A stretch of 64,000 nt of DNA from Cinnamomum chago (GCA_038049695.1 CP142451.1:7438001-7502000), one strand, 5' to 3'. Positions 22,770-34,801 are shown, numbered from the stretch's first letter. The notes: generated from the sequence alone by a model not told the origin. Made by a program: numbers and translations.

Positions 22770-23450
22770 ACACAAAAGGCAGTGACGATAAGTCTAGAAC
22801 GGAGAAATGCTTTTAGGTCAGTTGGGTTGAAAATTCGATAATCAAAGACAAATTATATAAAGTGCAAGCTTAGTGGATATATAAGAGTAGAGAAGATGAG
22901 TTGGTAAAAATTGGAGAGTTTGGATACTTAAGACCAATGCAAAGGTGGGCAAAGTGGAAACAACAAGAGGAGTGTAAAGTGATCATAGACTGTTACTTTA
23001 ACCAGACGGGCATTTTAAGATGGCAATGTTGCATGCTTTGTTTTAAGAGAGTACATGTTGCTAAGATGCATATCCTAAGGTGTATGAGATAAGAAACAAT
23101 TAAATTAGGATTTAGCAACAGAAGAGAAAACTAGCCCAAAATAAAATCAACCTATTGTTTGAGAAGGCCTGGGCATGAAAGAACAGCAAAAAACTTAGTA
23201 GTATGTATTAAAGGATTACATGCTTAAGGCAGTAGGAGAGGAAGACAATGAATGAAGTGGTGAGGAAAGATGTGATGGATTGTAGAGTAACCGGGAAGAT
23301 GGCTTTAAATATGGTCCAAGAGAGAAATAGAACTCCAAAAGCCAACCCTAAATAGATGGGATATGACTTTGTCGATGACAAATGATATAGCCATCTTCAA
23401 GGCAATTACCTAGCGGTCATAGGATTTTCCATCCGTGGAGCTTCATACAA
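22770..23450 (+). pseudogene. LINE reverse-transcriptase C-terminal remnant (unit 1)
   Basis: Plus-strand remnant of the C-terminal part of a plant LINE reverse transcriptase. Traces of WRN-AF, SKTNY-KCK-SGYIR, a FGYL block, CFKRVHVAKMHIL and the late VVRKDMMDCR-TGKM motif are readable across frames, with many stops. It lies antisense in SDP6 intron 5. The same remnant lies at the same place in the intact gene (46860-47560), so it was there before the duplication. Confidence 0.7.
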
Positions 23451-24908
23451 CATTCCCAATAGTGGTAAACCTCATTTACGATCAGTCTGCTTCATTACAA
23501 AATGGGTTTTGTCGCACCAAGATTTGATCCATAAGCCAAACAGACCATATGAATTATTTACTAATGAACTCGACTGAAGTCTAATCTTTCAATTTTGTCA
23601 TTACCCGCCATACTATATGGAAAAGGAAATGCAAAACAGTGTTATCTCAAGCAAAGCAAAGCAAAGCGTGTGGGGTTAGCATCCATATAGGTGCTGCGCA
23701 TTTGTGGTAATCTGAACTGCTCATTTGGTCACCCATAATACCCATTCAGACCATGTGCCCAAAATGTCGTCATTCCATATATGGATGGTTACCCATTAAA
23801 AATGACCTTTTTCTACTGTGTGGGTGGTTGACCATCCTAAAAAAATGTGAATGGTTGGCCTCATCTTTTTGAACCATCCCACTCTAGGCCAAGTTTTTAA
23901 TATTGTCAATATGTGCCATAAAAATGAAATGTCAGATTATGAGTCAAGTCCAAGTTTTTGAATTCTAACCTGTGCTATAGCTGCTACATGCCCGGCCATG
24001 CTTCCATATGCATGTGAAAGGTGTTTGGCAATAAATAGTAGTGTCCATTGTCTTGGGCACCACGGCGCCATCACGAGATATTTTCATACAAAGATATGAC
24101 TGAGCCAGCACTACAAAAAGTGATGGTTCCCATCCATAAGCACCAACAATCGGAAGATGTGCTGTTATGCAGCCACTTGAAGGACTCAGTTTCCCTTGCT
24201 TGATGGCAGCATCAACTGCATCTTCTGCCATGCTAAAATCAATGGAAATGGATATTAGTTTATACATTCAACGTAAGGAGTTGCACACATGCAGACACAC
24301 TTCAAGACCATTTTCTGCAGCTGGACCATATAACTGAAATGTTTAGACCTCAAACCAGAGTCAAAGATCCCTTCCTGACTTGAGTTCCACTTGACCCATT
24401 AATTTTGGATCATGTACCATCAATTTGGCTGTTTCTTTCTTTTAAAAGAAAATTTGAGCTTGGACTAACTCAAAGCCTTGCCAAACCAAGTCACTTGCTC
24501 AGTCTGGATTCTTATCAATTGTTAAACACCAAGCTCAATTTTAAACCTGTAATGTAGTTTAGGGTTTTTTCACTTTTACTAAAAGGAAACTTGAAACTTG
24601 GAGCTGGGGTCATCCAGAACAGTCCAAAATCTTACATTCATAGAAGTCAGTTCATAGACTCAAGAAAGTTGTACTCAGAGATCAAAATCCACTCCCAGTT
24701 GGATTCCAACTTTCTGGAAATGGTTTCTTTGGGTTATCTGACTGCAAAGGAAAGTACCTTTGATAAGTGGTCCATTTACCACCAGTTACTGTGACTAAGC
24801 CATGGCGATCGAATTGTACAATGTGATCTCTGGAAATGCTTGCAATGTCCTTTGCCGAAGGATCAGTAGCCAGTGGACGTATACCACTCTATGCTGAGAG
24901 AATGTTAG

Positions 24909-25652
24909 TGTAAGTGCCTAAAATAATATGGACTTGATTAAGAGATAAATATGTTGATTCACTGTTAAGCTTTGTGGAGAGATTGAGTGCCTGAACCTGA
25001 AAGGGAAGAAGAGGCAAAGGTTAAAGACCCCTGGCTGTTGTCAGCCGAAGGCCCTCCGATGCTTGAGTTAGTGCAGTCACTAAGCAAATGATGAGTAGAG
25101 GAGAAAGTGAATGAGCATGTTTGTGCTTTTTCCACCTTATCCTCTCGGATTTAGCTCATGTGTATATATAGGCGCAGAGGTCCCATCGAAAGCTTCCTTA
25201 GTGGAGGTAGGTAAAAAAGTGAATGTCCCATCAGGTCATACTTTGTACCCTTAGTGGGGGTAGGTGTAAGCTTTGTCCCATCATCCCATACCTTATATGG
25301 CTGTGGATGTGACCATCTTATAAAGTCAACCCCTTATCAGGCGCATGCCCTATCTGACAGCTCGTTCTGCAACGCCACAGCACCCTAATAGGGTATTATG
25401 ATTGACGTTTGACACTTATCTCGATCGACTGAAGACGCCGAGACCGAGATGGGTGTGCCAGCATTGGAGCCGAGACGAGACTAGCGGGTACTCTTACCGA
25501 GACTAGCCAGAACCAGATGCCGAACCCAAGGCGGTGCTGAGACAGGCCTATCAGTTTACTTCGGAGTTATGAGACTGAGATCAGGACGAACCCAATTGGT
25601 ATTTTTACCGAAATCTGACTTATCGTAGGTATTACGAAAATGCCCCCACAGA
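24909..25652. mobile_element. Solo LTR (744 bp) inside SDP6 pseudogene exon 4
   Basis: Starts TGTAAGTGCCTAAAA and ends AAATGCCCCCACAGA (expected CA mutated to GA). It sits between GTTAG (24904-24908) and GTCGG (25653-25657); the intact exon has GTCAG at 49009-49013, so each flank differs by one transition. It belongs to the same family as 44442-45117: same first 14 bases, a shared block containing CCCCTGGCTGT and a TATATATAGGC box near 25148. It has no internal domain, so it is a solo LTR. Confidence 0.9.
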
Positions 25653-25667
25653 GTCGGAGTGCCGCAC

Positions 25668-26578
25668 CTGAAATTCGAAAACATAAATGCAACTGGTATT
25701 TGGGCTGCATTATTTTCATTCTGTGTAACGTGCATGAATAGGCAGATAAAATATCTATAGACAATAGACATCATAGAGAAAAATAAACTCATACCAATTT
25801 GCAAATGGAACCTAAATTAGTACGATCAAGAAAATCAACACTCCAAACTTTGTGCCTCATAATTTCCACAACTTACATTCCTTCTATCCATGGTGACCAT
25901 TAGAAAGATACTAGGTTCAGTTTTACTCCTGTGCCCGATTTGACAAAGTATAGAAAATAAACACGTCTTCAATACAACTCATATATATATATATAAATAA
26001 TCGGTAAAAGAATTAGCAAGAAAGGTGAAACTAAAGAGGGAAACATTGCAAATTTCATAATTAAAAGAGCAGCCCCTAAAAAGGCCCTTATATATACGGT
26101 TCTTCCTCCTTAAATAATTTTCTAAAAACTTCAAAATATTGCAAAATTAGTTCTACAGTACCTTCTTTCTAAATAAAATGTTTACGAATAAGATAGAAAC
26201 AAGAACAGAACATTGAAGATCTGAGAGATCTTGAAAGGGTAGTTTCAGTTCAAGAAGAAATCCAACAGAAAGTTGTAAATTCATAAATGTAAAACGCCGC
26301 TCTCTGACAGAATCTTCATTCTGAAATAATTTTCCACCCAAACACAGATGGCCTACTCAATCTCTTCGAAACATTGCAGATTTATTCCTCAAACAATTTT
26401 TCTATGTAAATTATAAAAATTCTTTTTCAATATTGCCAATGAATAGTTGACTTGTGGACCTCATTGCTGATGTCAACATATGACCTATTGGCAACATTGA
26501 TACATCAAACTAGATGCCTGCCTCAATCACATTTACCTAAAGCTTAGAAATACTGGCCAACACATATAGCAAGTATTT
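25668..26578. other. SDP6 intron 3 remnant (unit 1)
   Basis: Homologous to intron 3 of the intact gene (49024-50168), but about 224 bp present in the intact copy (near 49900-50125) are absent here. A (TA)n run lies at 25980-25995. The homology ends at about 26578 and is replaced by the ~155-bp repeat. Confidence 0.8.
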
Positions 26579-26840
26579 TGGACGACCATGACAAGTCAGT
26601 CATGCAAGTTGTCTTTATGGAAACGCATCTGGTCAACCTAGACTTGTATTGATGATGACAGGGATTGAGGAAATTTCTAGGAGGATTCCAAATTCTATGA
26701 ATTTGGCAGCAAACCAGAAGACCCAAATGAACTTGATTCGTAAGCCAAGTTAGCAATGCAACAACTCTTGATGTGAATGTATCTGGTTGTTCTGGACTTG
26801 CACGAATGGCAGTGACTTCAGATATTTCTGCCAAGATTCT
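26579..26840. repeat. Partial ~155-bp repeat array
   Basis: About one and a half units of the repeat seen at 5075-5515 and 34075-34512 (GACAAGTCAGTCATGCAAG ... TGGACTTGCACGAATGGC ... GATATTTCTGCCAAGAT). It joins SDP6 intron 3 directly, marking the left edge of the ~8-kb replacement inside the pseudogene. Confidence 0.75.
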
Positions 26841-27646
26841 TACATGTTAGCACTTTAGTGGACCCAAATGGGGTTGGTTCATGCAAAGCCTAAGTCGGTA
26901 ATGTTGAATATAACATCCAACGTTGCCTAGTGGAAATTTTTCATAAAGATTTTGGACCCTCTTAAGGCTTTGAACCCCCGAGAAATTCCTGAGGCCTCTT
27001 GGCGGGGCCTACTTTGAAAGTCTTGAACTGCTGAAAATAAATCACATTATTTGAATGAGTCCTCGTCAAATTTTACTCATATAGGAGTTAGGATCAAATC
27101 AAATTAATCATTTATAAAACATGTAAATAAAATATCACAAAAGCGTAAAAAGTAGTTTATACGTCCTCTTGACACTTCAAAGTATAAGCTTATGGACCCA
27201 CCAGCTTCTAAGCTAAAATTGCGTATTTTACATGGAATCTTTGTGATAGTAGCTACAACTGTAATCTGAGTATACAAGACTGAGCGAGCGCAAAGGTGGA
27301 GTATCCTCTGGCATGGAGTACAAGTCTATACAACAGCAGGCATACACCGGCGGAGCACGAAAGAAGGGCTTATTATGAAGTGCCCGCAGGACTTAGACTA
27401 TGCCTGATTAGTAGAACTATAATAGCTTACCATTCCTTCAACATACCAAGCAAAAAAATACCACATAATTAATTGTTGCAACGATTGCAAGACCAAGATC
27501 ACAAGATACATTCACGTCAAAGACTAGTTGCATTACTATCTTGACTTGGTTGTAGATGCATGAACCGATCCCCATTTGGGTCTATTTCGTTGCATTACTA
27601 TCTTGATTTAGCTTACCATTTTGTATTTGTAAATTGTAATAGTAGG
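26841..27646. other. Insert DNA of unknown origin with an inverted repeat unit
   Basis: No gene is seen. 27480-27560 is an inverted, decayed copy of the ~155-bp repeat (complement of ACCAAGTCAAGATAGTAATG and GACGTGAATG). The last five bases, GTAGG, are the left target duplication of the next element. Confidence 0.5.
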
Positions 27647-29634
27647 TGATCGTGAGCTCCAAGTGTAGAGCTACGATATAGTAATAAATTGGTGAGACCA
27701 TGTCGATCCACAGGGAGCAATGTTGATTAAGAAACTTTCCAACTTTTAACATGTCCTAATTAAAATCTAAAACTAGCCTAAATAAGAAACTAATCAAATT
27801 ACATCAACTTTTCTAAAATAACTGAATGTAAAAAGTTTAATTACAATTCTTTCCAAAAATAAAAGACCTAGTCTACTAATGGAAACCTAATCTAAGCAAT
27901 CCTAGAATGTCTAAAAACCTGCAAAAGAACACACAAATCAAACAACCAATTTAATATGAAAAATGAAAATAAAATTTTTGAAATTATACCCTATTTACCA
28001 AAACAAATTATAATGAAAATATGAATGATTTATGAGGTCCTACATGCAAACAATGCAATTCTAGACAAGTTTCTAAAAATCTGATGTACTCTGAAAAATT
28101 CTAAGTATGAAAAACCTTATGCACAGGCCTGTTTTCACTGGACTGTAGAACCTACCTAAGATGCTCTAAACCAATTCTTAATGGCTGGAATTCAAACCTT
28201 GATGATTCATGAATGCAACAAAAGAAGCAGAAGTGAAAAAAGAGTTCGGATGAAAAAGATATGAATGCAACAAGATGCCTACTTGAACCAGTTATGCTGC
28301 TGAAATCTGGCATAACCTTGCTGGGTACCCCTTTTTGTGCCTCTGGTTGACACGGTTCCCAAGGTTATATTTGGCTGAAATTATGCGGTTTCAAAGTCCT
28401 TATACCTTACTTTAATTTTGCTAACTTTGAAGGAAAAATAATATCTTTTACCTGGTTTTCAAATCACATACTTTTTGAACACAGTCAAACAAAAATTATT
28501 GAAATAGTGCAGTTTTTTTTTCATTGTGCAAATTTTCCACTATGTACCAGGTCCGAAATTAGCATTATTAATCAGTCATTAAACATTGTGATTTCAGAAA
28601 CAAAACCTATTCTAATGCAATTTCTAATTATGATGCATGAATTATTATGAAGAAATAAATTATGTATAAACTTAAAGTGCAGGAAATAAAAGAATTTGCT
28701 GGAAAATAAAAGCAGTGTTGCAAAAAGTAAAAGTAGTGAAACTAATAAAATTTACATGTAGTGTTGTGAAGAAAAGTAAATGTGGTTTTGCAGAATTTAA
28801 ATGTAGTTCAAGTAGTGAAATTATCTTCTAAAAAATCCTTTCTTAATACAATTTAGAATCACTTAAAATATGCCCTCATAAACTTGGGTTGTGAATCCAA
28901 TCACAAAAATAAGCAACATAAATAAAGCATCAAGCATAAACCATAAGAAGTAGAATATTAAAAAAAAAAAAACTTTTACTAACATGTAGATTCATTTACA
29001 TAAGATGAAAAATAAAAATGATAGAGAAATACATGTTAGGATGGAAAAACCTCTTCTAGATGAGAAATCCCAAGAGAGTAGTGTGGCTTTAGGACTAAGC
29101 CTCCTTGAGGAACATAATGAGGAGAAGGAGATTGGAGAGGATGGAGTGAAGAGCGGCTAGATGAAGTTGCTTTCCATGAGAAAAGGAGAGAAAGAACATC
29201 CCATTTGATGTTTATATAGAGCATGGAATGCCTACATAAGGCATGAGTTCCCTACATAGGGCATGAGATGCCTATGTAGGGTATGCGTGGCCTATGTAGG
29301 GCAGGGCATGGGTTGCCTACATAGGGCATGGGAGACCTTATCTCTTCTCCTTGCAATTTCTTTCTTTATCTCATTCCTTGGTTGTGGGACCCATTTCATT
29401 CATTTCCTACAAGCGAAAGTGAATTATAATTTAAAATAATAATTTTGAATAAAAATCACAAATGCATTATAGTGGGCCCTTAAATTAAAATGTACATCAT
29501 TATGCATGAATGCACTACAATAAACCCAAAATGCATAAAAGCATGATTTTTCTTAAATGAGACTATTTTGGATTAATAAGTCCCTAAAATGGTCTAAAAT
29601 GTGTATGAAAATATGCATTTTTAAGGACTTATCA
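27647..29634. mobile_element. Solo LTR, 1988 bp, perfect target duplication
   Basis: Starts TGATCGTGAGCTCC, ends AAGGACTTATCA, and is flanked by GTAGG on both sides (27642-27646 and 29635-29639). There is no coding domain and no second LTR, so it is a solo LTR. The internal ACCATGTCGATCCACAGGGA stretch is a motif often seen in plant repetitive DNA. The family is not assigned. The perfect duplication suggests it is younger than the other solo LTRs here. Confidence 0.88.
29217..29335. repeat. Minisatellite inside the 1988-bp LTR
   Basis: About five imperfect copies of a 19-24-bp unit built on CCTACATAGGGCATG, some with the inverted core CTATGTAGGG. Confidence 0.75.
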
Positions 29635-29639
29635 GTAGG

Positions 29640-30967
29640 CTAATTGGATATTAGCTCAACTGTTGGTGATATGAATGGAAGTTCCACTAATTTATGAATA
29701 GGAAGCATTAAGCAAACTCTTAAGAACTCATAAATATCAAAGTGAACGTGGGTGCATTCATTTGCATATGTTTTTACATGCGAATAAGATATTTGTCAGT
29801 TGTTCTTTCTCTATGTTTTTTTTAATATCAATTTTATGTTTCGGTGTATTCGTATGTGCATGGGTTGCGTTATCAATGCGCAAATCAAATGGTGTTAATG
29901 TCACCACTTATTGTGTTGCAGAAAAAAATTTCATCAAGGCTTTCAATTGGAAACATATATGCTCTTTGATGGAAGATAGGGTCCACGCCTCAAAATATTT
30001 GACTTCGGTTACTTCACGAAGAAGCAAAAGCTAATATGATCATGGAATTCGAACTTGACAACCATTTGAAGAGATTTTCTAAGTTGAAAAGGTGACCATC
30101 AATATCAAAGTCTATCACAGAATGCAGACCATCAAAAATCCTTTTTTTAGTTTACCCTAGTAACATACATGAGCGGGCCATACGATGTGTATGATTGGAT
30201 GGATTTGTTAGCAAATGGATCGTCAATGAATTAGTAAAGATTTTTAGTATTTAGTATTTACTATTGCGTTGTGTTAAGTTCAACCTGATTGCCATGTAAT
30301 TTAAGAGCCCATGTGGATTGGTGTTACTAAATTGCAAAGCTCGCATGTTGCAGGAGATTTTTGATGATCAACTCAAATGGATGTGTCTCAAAACAATCAA
30401 TGGAACACACTGTTGGAAGCTGAGGGAAAGGAACCAAGGGTGAAGTTTAAAGTTTCTTCAAGAAGGTTAATACATGTCTTGCATGTAGTCACTTTGAACT
30501 GTGTTGAGGAAAGGAACAACATTTTTTTTTCTTCTATATCTTTGTGTTTTTTATTGTTACATTTGATGATATGCATTTCTAGACATAACGGATTGGAAAC
30601 TTGATTTTTTACTATTACATGTGATATTGTCAACGTAGACAATTGACTCTACAGGTTAGATCTTTTGTTGCTTTTTTTTGGCGTTCTTCCATATTGAATT
30701 TCTCATTTCTTTTCTCACATTGGTTATCTTTTACTTTAGGTGGATGTAACTTGAACTTTTTTTTCTCAAAATGTAAAGTTAATAAATAACTAATTTATTT
30801 TTGGAATAGGGATACACTGTAGACTATTTATATTGATTTCTTTTTTAGGCGTTTGAATTATAAATGCCATGGTATATTTTAATTTTCTCAAATTTCATTT
30901 TATATTATTTTAAGATTTACTATTATGAATTATGTTACCCATGCTTAGCACGAAGGCTTTTCGCTAG
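29640..30967 (+). mobile_element. Helitron-like element (copy 2), 3' end defined
   Basis: Its end matches copy 1: hairpin CCCATGCTTAGCA at about 30938-30953, then CTAG at 30964-30967 followed by T. The body matches 33280-33970 and 44403-45689. It contains short open frames (29762-30034, 30377-30604) around an AG/GT-flanked, exon-like block at 30354-30465; these could be a captured gene fragment, but no family is recognised. The 5' end is not located, so the start given is only the edge of the preceding LTR. Confidence 0.5.
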
Positions 30968-30971
30968 TTTC

Positions 30972-33171
30972 TGTCACGTCCCCCTTAATAAGAATTGGGG
31001 AAAAACATGAAAAATCAAAACCAAATTCAATTTCCTGTATTTAATACAACACAAGTTTCCAAAAGTGAACCCACATAAAATTTTAACCCGTGGTGAGTCA
31101 AAATGAATTTCATTAAATGCAGCGGAAGTTTTATTCAATTGGTATCAAATGTTCATAGATGAGACCCAACACAAAATCCGATAAAACAATAATAGTTAAA
31201 GTTGCAGAATAAATTAAATAATTTCTAAAATAGGTCTCAACACTAAAAGAAAGTTCATTTAAAATAATTCTAAGGTGACATTCACTCTTGTGCAGGCTCA
31301 AATGGCTCCAAAGCCATCACCGGCATTCCACTTGGGTTCGTCTGTTGGCTCAAACGTTTGAAACGTATGACCCTCCTTCATCTTCTCAGTAAAGTAGGGC
31401 TCGATACCTATGCACCGAATATTACAAAGTAAATGGCAAGAACATATTCATAATTCGAAATTTAATACAATAACGAGAAGAATATAGACAAGTAAAATGA
31501 TATAGAAGTAATGACAATGATAATGACAAGAAAGAACGAATAACATAATCCAAACAAGTAAAAGGAGCAATATGATTCACACGAAGACAAGTGTCCCCGT
31601 TTTGGGTGGTCAGCCCTAAAAAAATCGGGAAAGCTCGTTCATAACGTCGGTGGTCATAAACCGATCAAATAAAAATTAGGATAACTTGTTCACATTCATA
31701 GCGGATTATAAGTGATCCGGTCACATCTGTGAATAACCGTTTGTATATCGATCTGCAGTCATCTATAAATGACCCATATAAACATAAACATATAAGCATA
31801 ATAGACCTGAATAATAAAGTTCCAACATAAGAGTCCTAAGTCAAAGTAAAGTGCTGGCCATTCTACATTCCATATCATAATCAAATCGTCATACAAAATT
31901 TGCCAAGCCACTTTATAGTCCATAACACACAATAGGATATGCATCTAAAGGAATACATATCCTAAACCAACATATATATATATATATATATGCATGCGAA
32001 GGTTAAGACAGATACGAATCGATCATAAGGTTCATACCTTATATGTTAAACATATAAGGTCTCATACCCAACAACCACAAGAATCTCTAATGGATAAAAG
32101 ATCAACGCATCCCATCTCCATCAATGGTGCATAGACTCAGTTAAGGGTTTTCCAATAGAGATGGGTTGAACTCGAATGCATTAGGATTTCTCCAAATTCA
32201 TACGAGGTACTAAACCCCACATTAGTAATATACCGTGCGCCCAGATGGTATTTACTTGGTCCAAAGATCCAATTAATAAAATGCAAAAAGAAAATAAAAT
32301 AAAATATATATATATATATATATGATTTTAACACATTAAAAACCATTGATATCATTCAAGGTTAATTTGAAATTAATAATGATAAATAACGGTCTTAGTT
32401 TATAATTTCTAGAAAATTTGTGGGTTTCACCTGTAATATTTTTCAAAATTCAATTCTTTATAAAATAAGCCAAGAGGTCTAATTTAGTTTTTATAAAACA
32501 ACAGGGTCTTTTTCCAAATTTTCAGAAACTCAAGGACAGGTAAATAATTAACCAAGCTCAATGTCACATGAGATGACATCATCAGTCATCGCCATTCTCC
32601 CTCCTTTTATTCCTATACATATCAGGTCCCCAAGTCATCACCAAGTAAACCAAGTCATCACTGATCAGGTTAAAAGTCATCACTCGTACTCTCTCCAGGT
32701 CATCAGTCATCAGGTAATCAGTGCTTTCCCCTCTACACACCCATGAGACAAGTCAACACAGAATGCAATTCTGTAATGGGTAGTTCCACGCCATGTCAAC
32801 ACAGAATGCAATTCTGTAATGGGTAGTTCCACGCCATGTGTATCAGCTCCTCTCGAAAGTGGGCCAACCACATTATTAGGTCCATGAAAAGAATCCTATA
32901 AAGTGATCCCACGTTCTGCGCACAAGGAAACTTTTTTTTTTAACACAAGTCTAGGTCCAACCGCCCCTTTTCTTTTTATTTCCAACAATCCTTTACAGAA
33001 CCCATGCATACAGAACCCATTCAAAACTTTGTGCCTCACGCCTACGATAACAAAGAAGCTTAGAGTACAAATCACAACCCCAAATCGCCCCCCTCAAAAC
33101 AACATCGCCCAGCCAAGTACGGATGGATGCCCGGACTAGATTTGTGATTAGTTTGTCTAGTGGGTCTCACA
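30972..33171. mobile_element. LTR-like element, boundaries uncertain
   Basis: Begins TGTCACGTCCCCC immediately after the Helitron end, a typical plant LTR start. A plausible partner end (GTGGGTCTCACA) lies at 33171. No 5-bp target duplication was found (left flank GTTTC, right flank ACATA), so it may be truncated or recombined. There is no protein domain. It holds (TA)n runs at 31972-31991 and 32304-32323, a cluster of GTCATCA repeats at about 32625-32720, and the 43-bp duplication at 32752-32837. Confidence 0.45.
32752..32837. repeat. Perfect 43-bp tandem duplication with internal palindrome
   Basis: Two identical 43-bp copies (GTCAACACAGAATGC ... TTCCACGCCAT) lie head to tail. Each contains ACAGAAT-GCA-ATTCTGT, a perfect 7-bp inverted repeat. 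Confidence 0.95.
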
Positions 33172-33279
33172 ACATAATTAAATACAATTAAAATATTTTC
33201 AAAGTAACTCACGCCTCAAAATTTAAAATCAAAAGATGGTGGCCATATAAGTGCAAGATATCATGTAAGTGCAAGGTAT

Positions 33280-33970
33280 AAATGCAAGCCTGATTGCAAT
33301 GTAATTTAAGAGCACCATTTAATTTAAGATCGAGCCCATGTGGATTGGTGTTACTAAATTGCAAAGCTCGCATGTTGCAGGAGGTTTTTTATGATCAACT
33401 CAAATGGATGTGTCTCAAAACAATCAATGGGACACACTGTTGGAAGCCGAGGGAAAGGAACCAAGAGTGAAGTTTAAAGTTTCTTCAAGAAGGTTATACA
33501 TGTCTAGCATGTAGTCACTTTGAACTGTGTTGAGGAAAGGAACAAAATTTTTTTATTTTTTTTTGCTTCTGCATCTTTGTATTTTTTTATTGTTACATGT
33601 GAAGATCTGCAATTCTAGAGGAAACTTGATTTTTTACTATTACATGTGATATTGTCAACGTAGACAATTGACTCTACAAGTTAGATCTTTTGCTGCTGCT
33701 TTTTGGTGTTCTTCCATATTGATTTTCTCATTTCTTTTCTCACATTGGTTATCTTTTACTTTAGGTACTCTTTTTTTCTCAAAATGTAAATTTAATAAAT
33801 AACTAATTTATTTTTGGAATAGGGATACACTGTAGACTATTTATATTGATTTCTTTTTTGGGCGTTTGAATTATAAATGCCATGGTATATTTTAATTTTC
33901 TCAAATTTCATTTTATATTATTTTAAGATTTACTATTATGAATTATGTTACCACGGGAGCTTTTCGCTAG
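33280..33970 (+). mobile_element. Helitron-like element (copy 3), 3' part
   Basis: Matches copy 2 from the CCTGATTGCAATGTAATTTA block to the CTAG terminus at 33967-33970, but the terminal hairpin is partly deleted (TTACCACGGG), so the end is probably dead. It is followed by the same host bases (TTTCTCTTAAGAT) as copy 1, so copies 1 and 3 are one insertion duplicated with the unit. Confidence 0.6.
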
Positions 33971-34074
33971 TTTCTCTTAAGATAAATGCGTGGGTTCCTC
34001 ATGAGGACTACTCTGATGATGGTGTTTGTAGTTTCAATAAAAGTGTTCAAATTGTATGCAGTAGTCCTCACTTG

Positions 34075-34512
34075 ATTGCAACCTAATGGGCCTTGGTTTA
34101 TAGCATCCATAACCAAGTCAAGTCAGCTTGGCTTGACGTGAACGCAAGTGGTCACCCTAGACTTGCATTGTGTTAGTGATTGCAATTATTTCTGAGAAGA
34201 TTCAAAATTCTATTCATTCCAATTAGCACTTATAATAGACGTGAATGGAATTGGTTCTTTCAACTATGACAAGTCAGTCATGCAAGTTGTCTTTATGGAA
34301 ATGCATCTGGTCAACCTAGACTTGCATTGATGATGACAGGGATTGAGGATATTTCTAGGAGGATTCCAAATTCTTCGCATTTGGCAGCAATCCAGAAGAC
34401 CCAATGAACTTCATTTGTAAGTCAAGTTAGCAATGCGACAACTCTTGATGTGAATCTATCTAGTTGTTCTGGACTTCCACTAATGGCAGTGACTTCAGAT
34501 ATTTCTGCCAAG
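34075..34512. repeat. Tandem repeat, three diverged ~155-bp units (unit 1)
   Basis: Colinear with 5075-5515, with the same three units in the same order. It meets the SDP6 exon-3 fragment at ATCTCATCCTGACG. Confidence 0.7.
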
Positions 34513-34801
34513 ATCTCATCCTGACGTGGCTTTGGAGGGTTTGTCAGCTCAGTGATGGAATCTGTAGTTCCAGCCAATGTCTTACCGTGCCAAGGTAACA
34601 TAAACACCACTCGCCCATCTTTGGTTTTTGGGACAATGAGGCCCATGCCTTCTGGACTGTAATAATCAGGCAGAACAATATGAGCACCACTGCTTGGGCG
34701 GATAATATTTGCTGCATCACTGCTGGCCATCTTCCTTAATGCATCACAAAAAGGCCCGGTAGCATTCACAACAACCTTTGCATATACATCAAACTCAGTT
34801 T
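34513..34801 (-). pseudogene. SDP6 exon-3 fragment, end of unit 1
   Basis: The 5' portion of exon 3 of the unit 1 SDP6 copy. Unlike the unit 0 fragment it has no stop up to the break, and it encodes [10 protein letters not shown] through KPRQDEI. Exon 4 to exon 6 of the same gene copy lie 9 kb to the left at 18632-25667. Homology to intron 2 of the intact gene runs on to 34872, the duplication breakpoint. The 3' end of exon 3 and about 210 bp of intron 3 are missing. Confidence 0.88.

Larger units (their letters stand above)
18632..25667 (-). pseudogene. SDP6 pseudogene, exons 6 to 4 (unit 1)
   Basis: The 3' half of a second SDP6 gene, colinear with the intact gene. Exon 6 is 18940-18632, exon 5 is 24232-23970, and exon 4 is 25667-24758, split by a solo LTR. 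Exon 6 has lost its acceptor (GCAG to GCAA), gains a T that shifts the frame after RTRLAF, and has further indels. Exon 5 has a 4-bp insertion after MDTTI that shifts the frame. Exon 4 carries 744 bp of LTR plus target duplication. Intron 5 carries a LINE remnant shared with the intact gene and a 3.4-kb solo LTR that is not shared. Part of exon 3 survives at 34513-34801. It is not functional. Confidence 0.93.

Noticed and set aside
30972-33171. Full LTR element with target duplication.
   Set aside because: Both ends look LTR-like, but no 5-bp duplication or primer-binding site was found, so it is listed only as an uncertain element.
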